From Aurelia coerulea (taxonomy: Eukaryota; Cnidaria; Scyphozoa; Semaeostomeae; Ulmaridae): DNA of 64,000 bases. The stretch spans positions 12,353,001 through 12,417,000 of the forward strand of contig CM076955.1 in assembly GCA_039566865.1 (NCBI GenBank), given 5' to 3'. Each line of letters opens with the position of its first letter. The stretch's first letter is position 1. The position numbers were made by a program, and so were the translations under genes. Below, one piece after another: positions 11,761-21,274 of this stretch. The notes under the pieces are model-generated. The model was not told where the DNA came from. It worked only from the letters and a program-made list of their open reading frames with translations, and made no database searches.

Positions 11761-11956
11761 CTAGACTTGCCCCAAGTCTATCTCTTCCGTCCGTCTACCG
11801 TTCCCTTTTTACGGTAGTTCCTGGATCCGCTATTTCATGGATCTACCATTCCAACATTCCGTCAAGTGGAATGGCGGATCCAGGAAATGGCGGATCCAGG
11901 AACTACTGTACAGGGAACGGTAGACGGACGGAAGAGATAGACTTGGGGCAAGTCTA
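11761..11956. mobile_element. 196-bp MITE, 8-bp TSD
   Basis: The inverted arms CTAGACTTGCCCCAAGTC and GACTTGGGGCAAGTCTA continue through GTCCGTCTACCGTTCCC. GATTATGG is duplicated at 11753-11760 and 11957-11964. Two GGCGGATCCAGGAA repeats lie near the centre. It is non-coding and hAT-like by duplication length. Confidence 0.8.
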
Positions 11957-11970
11957 GATTATGGCTGATT

Positions 11971-12951
11971 CAGTGGCGGACTGGCCCACCGGCCCGTGGC
12001 CGGTGGGCCCCCCTCAAAATCATGCAAAAAGGGCCCCCTTTTCCTGGAAAAGGGCCCCTTTTGCAAAATTAGGGAAATTTTTGGTAGAGTTGAATGTTTG
12101 AATAATGGACATCTCACTTCACATTTGAATCCTTCAGTGTTACTGAACTTGCTCAAAGAAATGAATACAGTCGAGAGCGAAGATACGGATGGCGAAGAAA
12201 GGAGCACCGTTCCCGCACCGTTGCAGAAAAATTAAAGGCCTCCTCCACTTCTGCCAAAAGATGGTTTTTGAGATTCCTTCACAGAAAATAGTTGTTATAG
12301 GTAGTGTAGGGTAGAGAAATGACTGGGAGAGTCACTCTAAGCCAAAGTAAAGGCTGCAAGTTTCAAAAAATTTCCGGGACGCACTTTGTCAACTGCTCCA
12401 CTTTCGGGGCACGCAAAAATTGGTTTGTGAAAAACTGAAAGCTTATGCCCGATAATTTCATGAGAGTGTTCATTGATAGAAAACTGCAAAAATAATTTTG
12501 AGAATGTCAAAGTTTCCAATTCTGCTCTGGTAAGATGGGATGGCAATAGGCATTCTAAGCCAAATAACAGATGTTTACTCAAAAAATTTCCCTGTGGATG
12601 CTTATGCATAAAACTACTGTTACAAATGATCAAAAATTCAATTTTAGCATCGGCAAACCTGGGATGGGAGAAGCGTTCTAAGCCAAAGTAAAGGGCGTGT
12701 CCTCAGAAATTTTTCTGGGGACTTTGCCCCCAGACCCCTCATTTTGATACTCCATCAGTTAATAAGAAGATATATCGTGAGATATGTGCCTCATTTTCAA
12801 AGAAAGTGAGTTTAGCTTGGCTATTGGTAAGGAATCGAGGGATTGCGACGAATTTTTCCCCTGACCACGCACTCATCATCGAGGCCACACCCACTTAGGG
12901 CCCCCTTAACTCGTTCATGGCCGGTGCAAAAATCAGAGCCAGTCCGCCACT
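11971..12951. mobile_element. hAT-like non-autonomous element
   Basis: The ends CAGTGGCGGACTGGC and GCCAGTCCGCCACTG are inverted, the typical CAGTGGCG start of many hAT elements. GGCTGATT (left) and GACTGATT (right) form an 8-bp duplication with one mismatch. Internally TCTAAGCCAAA followed by AAAAAATTTCC recurs near 12338, 12555 and 12675 as imperfect repeats. No transposase frame is visible. Confidence 0.75.
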
Positions 12952-13189
12952 GACTGATTTTTGCAAATTTTTCTGACGTTGGGAGGGCTGCAGCCCCCCC
13001 TAGCCCCCTATCTCCTACGCCTATGCCGAAGCCACAAGAAAGGCACAGCATAGAGAGAACTGGGCATCCATGACAGCCAACCTGCTCAGAGCAGAAGGCA
13101 CCTGACGACGACGACTTACGATAGATTTTATTGCATTCTGCAAAGTAAGGAACATTAGGCCAGTAAGAAACTGCTTACACGTATTTTGA

Positions 13190-13890
13190 TAAGAAACTGC
13201 TTACACGTATTTTTATAAGAAACTGCCCATAAGAAAACTCAACTCTCATATCGGCTAAAGATTAACAAACTCCAGTACTGGGAAAATGTAAGTTAAGAAA
13301 CTATTTACTTTGATAAAGGAAATCCTTGAAATATTTTTACTTTACTTTCACTTGTTTCCTGTATCATATTACTCGTAAGGGACTTGAGTAATGTCTAAAC
13401 ATCGGAAAGGCCTTAATTAAAGACCTTAATTAAAGACCTTATTTTGAAATGTTCAGGAGGGCACAGGTAGTGAACATGAATATTGTTATGAAACCTCTGA
13501 GAAACTCGTAAGAAACTCTGAGTACTGAAAATATGATAATTTTAAGAAACTTTCAGTACTGGGCCAAATTCTTAGTTTCTTTTGTAAAAAATACGTGTAT
13601 ATGAAACTCAACTCTAGGATTGCCAAAAACTTGAAACTCCGTTAATCACATTTTGACTTGTTTGCTGTATTGTACTAACGAAAATTGGATGGTACTTGTC
13701 TGAGTGATGTTTAAACATCGGAAAGGCTTCAAAAACTTCGTTTTGAATGGTTCAGGAGAAGGCACGGGAAAGTGCACATGAAGATTATTATGAAACCTGT
13801 AAGAGATTCTGGAAACTCCTAAGAATCTGTAAGAACCTTAGGAACTTATAACTCCGATAATCTTAGTAAACTTTCAGTATTTACCCTAAT
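13190..13890. repeat. internal repeat units 2-4 of the 5.3-kb element
   Basis: Blocks beginning near 13190 (CTGCCCATAAGAAA, CTCAACTCTCA, AGTACTGGGAAA), 13370 and 13672 repeat a unit of about 300 bp containing ACATCGGAAAGGC and GAACATGAA..ATTGTTATGAAACC. The same unit is present once before the LINE at 10005-10209, and a stray fragment lies at 23115-23215. The stretch 13890-14340 shows only a minus-strand open frame of 76 residues without homology. Confidence 0.6.
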
Positions 13891-14410
13891 GCTTAAAAAC
13901 TTCTGAAGAGAATGACACAAAAATATACCGCGGAAAGGAAGAAAAACAGCGCTCGAAAATCATAATCTTCATCAACCCAGATAAAAAACGGTATTGCAAT
14001 GGAACGAAGTATTTGAGCAATAAGACAGTTTACTTTCGACTGATAACTTTTAGATGTAGCAAATCCATACCAAAGGAAACCAAATGAAATTGGATTCTTC
14101 TCGCGGATTTCCTTACGCAGCAAAAATCCTAACCCCTACCCTTCGAAGTTAAATCCTAGCGTTTGCTTTCTCGAACGCTGTCAGAAAGAAAAGATTACAT
14201 GCGGCAGAAATCCTCAGACCGTTGACCCGACCCCCGGAAAAACCTATTGTTTCCTTTGAAACCAGACCTTGTGTTTCACCTTTGTCTAATTCACAATAGA
14301 TTATGACTACTTGTCGCCTAAGAAGAATACCTTTGATCTTGCCGACCTCATATTTACCGGCAAACCTCAGATATACCGGCGCCTCAAATTTACCGGCTCG
14401 CGCTACGGTG

Positions 14411-14960
14411 GACTCTCCACATTGTCAACAGATTGATTCTTGAAGCTACTTTAGAGTACATCAAATCATCCAGGCGTTTTGTTTCAATAGACTACGAAAA
14501 TTGACATAGCCCTTGAAAATAGGAATTTCATGCACTGTATCGGTCTAGTTTATGCCTGTAGTGTTCTTGTCGTATGTCTGTGTCTGTGTGTACTTCTGTT
14601 AATTTTGCTTTTTCCTCTTTTGTTGGAATATAGTCGTAAGAGAGAGACGGCCTGGAGGCACTAAATTCCTAACTCTTGATAGATTCCTCGAGCCTGGACC
14701 TCAGAAGAATCTCTGAGTTGTTCATGTTGCTCGTCATACCTTAAAGCGCCATGCCAATCACAATGGCGAATTGTGTGCTCTTGGGCTGTCCCTCTCTTAC
14801 GACTATTCTTGGAACAGTTTAAATTTAAATTGCAAGTGCCATACATAGTGGGAACTCGCTGACTGTAAGTCCTTTCCCGCTATGGATGGCACGTAGTTAA
14901 TTAGCCTAGTTGTTTTTGTAAATAGTTGTTGTTTTTAAATGAATAAAGAAAAAATGATGT
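14411..14960 (+). pseudogene. LINE C-terminus and 3' UTR, part 2
   Basis: This continues the LINE of 8385-9077: LHIVNRLILEATLEYIKSS then RRFVSIDYEN and a stop, followed by a 3' UTR with a polyadenylation-like AATAAAG near 14942 and an A-rich end. The UTR resembles the 3' UTR of the 39.5-kb LINE (GTGGCATTTGTAGTGA-type sequence), confirming a shared family. A MITE sits inside the UTR. Confidence 0.8.
14629..14805. mobile_element. 177-bp MITE in LINE 3' UTR
   Basis: The ends TAGTCGTAAGAGAG and CTCTCTTACGACTA are inverted. TTGTTGGAA precedes and TTCTTGGAA follows, a duplication of about 9 bp with one mismatch. It is non-coding. Confidence 0.65.
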
Positions 14961-15350
14961 GCGCGAAAGCTGGATTGATATTTATATAATATTTTCTTCG
15001 CATCTAGGTATTTTTGGACTTGACCATGAATAATTTTCTCAACAATTTTGAAAGTTGTGGAAGCAGAGAAATTGGTCTATAGTTTTTAGGATCATCTTTC
15101 GATCCTTTTTTGAAAAGTAGTTTAAGTTTTGCTTGTTTGCAACAATCAGGAAATGTGGATCGAAGGATGGCGAGATTGCATAATTCAGTTATAGGCTCTG
15201 CTAGAGCTGCAGCACCATCTTTGAGAAAATTCCCTGCAATGTTATCTAATCCTGTTGCTTTTGATGGACTGATTTCTTCTAAAGAGTTTTAGGACATTTT
15301 CAAAAGAAGTTGGAACCAGTACACATCCTCCCTGCACAAACAAGGTAACC
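14960..15350 (-). pseudogene. LINE RT N-terminal fragment (third family)
   Basis: Minus-strand translation gives PSKATGLDNIAGNFLKD, then AEPITELCNLAILRSTFP, KKGSKDDPKNYRPISLLPQL and SKLLRKIIHGQVQKYLDAKK ending in YKYQSSFRAH. These are the fingers region of a CR1/L2-like RT. It differs in sequence from the other LINEs here, so it is a separate family. It abuts the A-rich 3' end of the previous LINE head-on. Catalytic motifs are absent. Confidence 0.85.
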
Positions 15351-15547
15351 CTTTATTTTCGTTTTGTTTATCAGAAATTCGCGGCAGTGAGCCGCCGTTG
15401 GGTATGCAGGCACGCAAAAAAGTTTTCAAAGAAAACCTCAACCTTGCTTACCGGCGTGCTTTCTTCACATTTCGTATTTCTTCTGTTGATGTTTGTTGAA
15501 TTGAAAGTCTCAGTGTCTTTTTGGTTTCCAAGTATGATCAAAGCTTA

Positions 15548-15640
15548 ATGTGGTTGTTGCTGTTTTGTAATGATCGTTGTTGTTGCTGCTTATGTTGTTG
15601 CTGTTGTTTGCATTGTTGCTGTTGTGCAAAAAGGATCATA
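15548..15640. repeat. imperfect TTG/CTG trinucleotide tract
   Basis: Runs of GTTGTTGCTG and similar triplets occupy about 90 bases; on the minus strand they read as a Gln-rich open frame. This is low-complexity sequence. Nothing is recognised in 15350-15548 or 15640-15880. Confidence 0.7.
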
Positions 15641-15883
15641 AGCAAAAGCTGTCTTTCCATTTCTGACCTTCTACGAAACTGGTTCAAGTAAAGCAGCAGG
15701 CAAATAGAATATGGAGAATCCATGGGAAGCGAAATATGCCTCATTAAAAAGGCATTGTAATGCTGTTGAAAAAGTGAGTGAATATAATATGTCTATCATC
15801 AAGATTCTGATGCTGATATGGTATGGGCAGCATCATTTTAACGTAGCACCATCACACACAGGTAGCATCAGTGTATGATTGTA

Positions 15884-16122
15884 AGATTAGTAAAGATATG
15901 AATGATATACAGCCTTATTATGTTGCATATCGTCTTTCTCTGTTTTGATGATGTTCCTCCTCGTGTCTCTCCACAAATATTAGGCCGATCAGTCGATCAT
16001 CGGCCTAATAATGTTACTATAATATTTTGGTGGAGTGGAGAGACACAAAGGAGCATCATCAAAACAGAGAAAGACGATATGGAACATATAAGGTTGTACA
16101 TCATTAATATCTTTACTAATTG
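15884..16122. mobile_element. near-perfect palindrome, about 240 bp
   Basis: The left arm (TAGTAAAGATATGAATGAT... through CGTCTTTCTCTGTTTTGATGATG) is mirrored on the right (CATCATCAAAACAGAGAAAGACG ... ATATCTTTACTA). The centre carries GGCCGAT...ATCGGCC. This is a foldback or MITE with essentially no spacer and no coding content. Confidence 0.75.
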
Positions 16123-16304
16123 CAGCACGGCATTGGCGATAGCGCATGCGCAGCTGCTATATAGATTGCTCAAATTACAAAATGTGGATGGACGGGTGGG
16201 CGATGTGGCATCTGTTGTAAACCTAGCTTCCACTGCGACTTTGACGGAGGAGCTTTAGGTGATTTGATAACAACAATGACGACAGATGCATGAAATGTTG
16301 CACG

Positions 16305-16398
16305 TCTGCACTTTTGCACGAGCCTTTTGCACTTTTGCACTTTTGCACGAGCCTAGGGTTAGGGTTAGGGTTAGGGGTAGGGGTAGGGTTAGGGTAGG
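16305..16398. repeat. CTTTTGCAC repeats and interstitial TTAGGG tract
   Basis: Tandem (A)CTTTTGCAC units near 16308-16348 lead into TAGGGTTAGGGTTAGGG (from 16354) and then slightly degenerate GGGGTAGGG units to 16398. The hexamer equals the metazoan telomere repeat. A short interior array like this usually marks a repaired break or telomerase-mediated insertion. Confidence 0.8.
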
Positions 16399-17030
16399 AA
16401 AGCTGGCTGAAACTTCAGGTTGACAGGAAGAACGAGATTTCACACATTAGTATGTGGTGTCGTTGCAAATATATGTGCTATTTGTGATGGGACAAAACAA
16501 AAGAACTGCAGCGTGTCATTCGAATGGTATTTCTGCAGCATTATTTTGGCAATCAAACTATAACAATTGTGACCACAGTCAAATTCAATCAGGTGGTTGT
16601 AATTGCAATTAAACAATGCGTGAATCTTGAATGACAGACTTGCCATCGCTCGTTTTGATTGGCAAAGGAATGCAAGGATAGTTCAGCATGCCTCATTGCA
16701 CTTGCATGATCAACAACATAATTTGAATACGTCATGTGTAGGCTACAATCTTCTATTGTTTTTTACCCTATCAAAGACAATAAGAACTCCTGTCAACTAA
16801 TCAAATCTGTTGTAGCTTCATGGCTACATCCAGGATCAAAGCCAAACATTAGATGTAGCCAATTAGCCACGCATCAACATTCTAGCCTTTGAACAGGCGA
16901 TAGACATACATATGAGATGCAGAGCAGGTAAACAAACAATGTTGCTACATGGTCGGAGTACAAGATTTAATGTTTGAACTGAGAATAACATATCATATTA
17001 ACTTGCACTGGATTTTGAGTTATGCTAATA

Positions 17031-17175
17031 CCCCCATTCATACTGACACAGTTAAACCAGCTTTGTTGAAACCATGTTAAATTTGAACCATTCACATGCA
17101 TTAGATGTGTTGCATTGGCCAATTAGAATCCATCTGGTTTTGTTTAGGCTGGTTTAACTGTCAGTGTGAATGGGG
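17031..17175. mobile_element. 145-bp MITE, TA target
   Basis: The ends CCCCCATTCATACTGACA and the mirrored TGTCAGTGTGAATGGGG share about 28 bp including GTTAAACCAGC. TA is present on both sides. It fits a TA-target MITE. The preceding 16400-17030 shows nothing recognisable. Confidence 0.7.
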
Positions 17176-17429
17176 TACAGTATAACCTGTCTTGAAATAT
17201 GCCAACGGTTGGATTACTCTCAAACTCGAATGGGGCCACATAACTGCTTTTGAATGGTAGTGAAGTGAGTACCCCCCCCCCCCCCAACAGATTGGCAGCC
17301 GATTTTCTCTACTCTTCGGAGCTGCACTCACTTAATGACATTAACAGCTAGTTTTACAATCATACGCTGCCACCTGTGGTAGCACACATGATCTTTTCTT
17401 TAGTAGGTAGCTATAGCTAGAATCTCGAG

Positions 17430-17752
17430 CACAGGGAGCCCAGGAATGATTAGCAAACTCTTAAAATTAATAACTCTAAAATTAATTAAGATTAATTGCC
17501 TAAAAAAGCGCTGCATAGGAAACTGCGAAGGACTTGTGAAGGCTTAGAACTGCGAAGGAACTCTCTTATCCTTCACAGTTACATTTTTCAAAGTTCCCTC
17601 AATTCCGTTTTTCAAAGTTCCTTTGCAGCCCTTAGCCTTCGCAAGTCCTTCGCAGTTTCCTACGTAGCGCTTTTTTCATCAGGCAATTCATTTCAATTTA
17701 TTTAGAGTTATTTATTTTAAGAGTTTACTAATTAATCCTGAGCGCCCTGTGG
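17430..17752. mobile_element. foldback MITE (323 bp)
   Basis: The left arm ACAGGGAGCCCAGGAATGA ... CTTTTAAAATTAATAACTC-like ... GAAACTGCGAAGG is mirrored by CCTTCGCAGTTTC ... GAGTTATTTATTTTAAGAG ... CCTGAGCGCCCTGT. It is non-coding. Confidence 0.7.
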
Positions 17753-17797
17753 GTCGAGAACATGGACATCTCGCATATCTTGGAACTCATGGAATAT

Positions 17798-17893
17798 TCA
17801 CAGGGAGCCTAGGAATAATTAGCGAACTCTTAAAATAAATAACTCTAAAATAGATTTAAATGAATTGCCTGAAAAAGCGCTGCGTAGGAAAAA
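17798..17893. repeat. solo arm of the 17430-17752 MITE
   Basis: ATTCACAGGGAGCCTAGGA through TAGCGAACTCTTAAAA and AAAAGCGCTGCGTAGGAAA repeats only the left arm of the neighbouring MITE in direct orientation, so it is a truncated second copy. Confidence 0.65.
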
Positions 17894-17989
17894 CTGTTTC
17901 CACCATTCTAAAACCTATCCATTTGTCTTCTGCTGATTAAGTCATATTACATGATGATTGATCTTGAATGGCAGGCCTCTAGCCGGAGC

Positions 17990-20660
17990 TCAATGGGGTA
18001 ATTCCATATAGCTTCATCAGATGGATGTCAAGTCATGTTTGAGAAATCTTCTTGAATTTTTTCTATAGCAAGGTAATGAGGAGTTGATCCTAGATATTTA
18101 ATTTCAGCTCGATATCTCGTTTGGTTGACGAGCAATGATTTATTGAATTTGTGGCCCATTTGTCAGTAAGGTGTCACTTTTCATGAGGCAGCATGTTTGA
18201 GACACAATAAAACCATAATAACATTTTTTTTAGAACAGTTTCCACTTTTCAGGTGCTTTATATAGTTGTAAGGTTCACGGAAAAGTCAAATTCCACAGAA
18301 CTATCAAAATCGCTTGGATGTATAATTGCTTCAAAGTCATACAACTGTCATTTGTTGATGTATAAGAAATGATGTACCCACGTTTTTCGGTAATTATATC
18401 TTTTAATACATAAATGCTGGCAATTTACTAGCTAGTGCCATGAAACTGTGCCCAATGAAGGATGGAATAAAAAATGAAACTACATTGTTTCATACATCAA
18501 TGTGTCCTGTTAAGGCCAATGCAGTATTAATTAGATTGGTCTAACCACATATTTTGGGGAATTTTGTCGACTTTCACAAAATATTTTCAAGATTTTTTGT
18601 TCAAGCAAAAACTTCTGAAGTTAATTCTTTATAATGTGCACATGTGGAGGTATGCCTGAATGTTGAAAGAATCAATTTTATACCTTCACAAGATGTATAT
18701 TTAGCCCTTTCAAATGGCTCTAAATCAAAAATGGCGGATATATGCTATGTTCAGCTGCCTGAAACCATATGGTCCCAAATAATCATCGCCTTAGGAAAAA
18801 CTGTGCTGGTTTTCTACCTTGAGTTCTCATTATGAGGCAATTCCAGAGGTCTAACGAGAATCGGAAGTCTGTTAATCTTGATTCTGAAGTTAGCATTGTT
18901 AGCAAAAGTGAATTTTGTAGCTTCATTTGTGATACACATGTTTCATTCCCCCGTTGATTAAGAATTTTCACTGTAATTTCAAGAATGTAGATACGGTTGT
19001 TGCATCACATGCATTTGTAGATTTTGAGACAAATTTAGCATCAATAGTGATTACCAAAGATTACCGTCTCTGCTTGATCTATCATTTCTAATGGGAGTGT
19101 ACAAACAGTAGGATTTTGAATCCATTTGCATCAGATGCATCTTGAGATTTTGAGCCATATAAAATATCAGTTATGATTACCAATTGGTTGCCCTTTGTGT
19201 TTGATCTACTATATCTAATGCCAGGGTACAAACAACGGCATTTTGAATCCATTTGATGATGCATCTGATGCAAATGGATTTAAGGTGTCACTGTTTGCAC
19301 CCCTTCCATTAGAAATGATAGATCAAGCACCAAGGGCAACCATTTGGTAGTCATAACTGGTGCTTTATGTGGCTCAAGATCTCAAGATGCATGTGATGCA
19401 AATGGATTCAAAATGCTACTGTTTGTGTCCTCCCATTGGAAATGATAGATCAAGCACCAAGGGCAACCATTTGGTAATCATAATTGGTGCTTTATATGGC
19501 TCAAAATCTCAAGATGCATCTGATGCAACTGGATTCAAAATGCCACTGTTTGTGCCCTCCCATTAGAAATGATAGATCAAGCAGAGACGGTAATCTTTGG
19601 TAATCACTATTGATGCTAAATTTGTCTCAAAATCTAGAAATGCATGTGATGCAACAACCGTATCTACATTCTTGAAATTACAGTGAAAATTTTTAATCAA
19701 CGGGGGAATGAAACGTGTATCACACCTAAAGCTACAAATTCACTTTTGCTAACAATGCTAACTTCATAATCAAAATTAACAGACTTCCGATTCTCGTTAG
19801 ACCTCTGGAATTGCCTCATAATGAGAACTCAAGGTAGAAAACTAGCACAATTTTTCCTAAGGCGATGATTATTTGGGACCATATGGTTTCAGGCAGCTAA
19901 ACATAGCATATATCCGCCATTTTTGATTTAGAGCCATTTGAAAGGGCTAAATATACATTTTATGAAAGTATAAAATTGATTCTTTCAACGTTCAGGCATA
20001 CCTCCACATGTGCACATTATAAAGAACCAACTTCAGAAATTTTCGCTTGAACAAAAGTCTTGAAAATATTTTATGAAAGTCGACAAAATTCCCCAAAACA
20101 TGTTGTTAGAGCAATCTAGTCAATACTGCATTGGCCTTAACAGGACACATTGATGTATGAAACAATGTAGTTTCATTTTTTATTCCATCCTTCATTGGGC
20201 ACAGTTTCATGGCACTAGCTAGTAAATTGCCAGCATTTATGTATTAAAAGATATAATTACCGAAAAACGTGGGTACATCATTTCTTATACATCAACAAAT
20301 GACAGTTGTATGACTTTGAAGCAATTATACATCCAAGCAATTTTGATAGTTCTGTGGAATTTGACTTTTTCGTGAACCTTACAACTATATAAAGCACCTG
20401 AAAAGTGGAAACTGTTCTAAAAAAAATGTTATTATGGTTTTATTGTGTCTCAAACATGCTGCCTCATGAAAAGTGACACCTTACTGACAAATGGGCCACA
20501 AATTCAATAAATCATTGCTCGTCAACCAAACGAGATATCGAGCTGAAATTAAATATCTAGGATCAACTCCTCATTACCTTGCTATAGAAAAAATTCAAGA
20601 AGATTTCTCAAACATGACTTGACATCCATCTGATGAAGCTATCTGGAATTACCCAATTGA
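17990..20660. mobile_element. 2.67-kb palindromic element with inverted minisatellite core
   Basis: The ends TCAATGGGGTAATTCC and GGAATTACCCAATTGA are inverted and the arms match over roughly 1.1-1.3 kb with few differences. The centre (about 19080-19600) consists of units of about 120 bp containing GATGCATCTGATGCAA, GATAGATCAAGCA and AACCATTTGGTA, inverted on the two sides with two to three units each. All open frames are mirror images and none resembles a transposase. No clear duplication flanks it. It is probably a foldback-type transposon or an inverted duplication. Confidence 0.75.
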
Positions 20661-21119
20661 CCTCAAACCTGCATTTGACCAACCTGCAAACCTACACTTT
20701 ACCAACCTGCAATCCTGCATTTTACACTTGCCGTTTTGTCATGTCAATATATGCAATGCCATACCTGTACTATATAGATCATTGCATCTTGTTTCAGCAC
20801 AATCTAAGGCTGATGAACAGAATATACCATGTCAAGAGGATGACCAAGAGAGCACAAAAGGAAAGAAAGTGAGTTAACATCAACAGTCTGCTGTCTGTAC
20901 TGGCATCATAAGAAGCCATGATTTCATATTATCTGTGAGGCAAACCTTAGATTTACAGCCACCTTGTATTATGATCTTGCCACAGTCATATATGGCCCCA
21001 GGGGATCTTGCACAAGGAATTGATTGATGTATTGATACCAAAAGGTCATGAACAAAAGAGCCCATTGTCTTAGGCGCCATCAACTTTTGATTTTTGTATC
21101 CTCTGACGGTATTTACTAA

Positions 21120-21225
21120 AGTAAGGAATGACCCACAATGACCTGCAACAACCCACAACGATCCACAACGATCCACAACAACCCACAATGACCTACAATG
21201 ACCTACACAACGACCCACAACCACC
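21120..21225. repeat. CCCACAATGA minisatellite (inverse orientation)
   Basis: Ten-base units such as ACCCACAATG, ATCCACAACG and ACCTACAATG are tandemly arrayed, preceded by ACTAAAGTAAGGAATG. The same array in opposite orientation and more copies occurs at 23653-23920. The upstream 20661-21120 has only short ACCTGCAA direct repeats. Confidence 0.75.
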
Positions 21226-21274
21226 AACAACAATCAACAACAAAAGGATTTTACCATGAAAGATAATGATTACT

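Larger units (their letters stand above)
11658..13020. mobile_element. 1.36-kb TIR element inside the LINE, itself invaded
   Basis: A 13-bp direct duplication CTATGCCGAAGCC (11645-11657 and 13021-13033) brackets the insert within LINE coding sequence. The ends contain the inverted motifs GGCGTAGG(G/A) and CTCCTACGCC plus facing GGGGGGGCTGC/GCAGCCCCCCC blocks. It contains two younger insertions (11761-11956 and 11971-12951). Superfamily is uncertain; no transposase is visible. Confidence 0.7.
10221..13113 (+). pseudogene. RTE-like LINE, 5'-truncated, split by two insertions
   Basis: Translation begins inside RT motif A (DYTKAFDRVKH). It continues with GVRQGCILSPSPFNLY (motif B), NNLRYADDTALIAES (motif C with YADD) and a long C-terminal domain to KFNGKRGRG, all in one frame (10276-11170). 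It then resumes after a MITE as GRGRPRSTWFDNIKEW (11588-11650) and, after a second insertion, as YAEATRKAQHRENWASM to a stop near 13106 followed by a short (GAC)n tail. An 11-bp duplication ACTTACGATAG (10210-10220 and 13114-13124) brackets the whole insert. Motifs and tail fit the RTE/BovB group. The endonuclease is missing through 5' truncation, and the copy cannot be autonomous. Confidence 0.9.
9078..14410. mobile_element. 5.3-kb TIR element inserted in a LINE
   Basis: The termini CACCGTAGCGCGAGCC and GGCTCGCGCTACGGTG are inverted, and the TIR extends about 65 bp with repeated GCCGGTA(A/T)AT modules. The flanking LINE coding sequence reads from ..SSELPHI on the left into LHIVNRLILEATLEYI on the right, proving insertion. 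CCACATT-like sequence occurs on both sides, but no exact duplication abuts the TIRs. The interior is made of tandem repeats plus a later RTE-like LINE. I saw no transposase, and the superfamily is unassigned. Confidence 0.75.
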
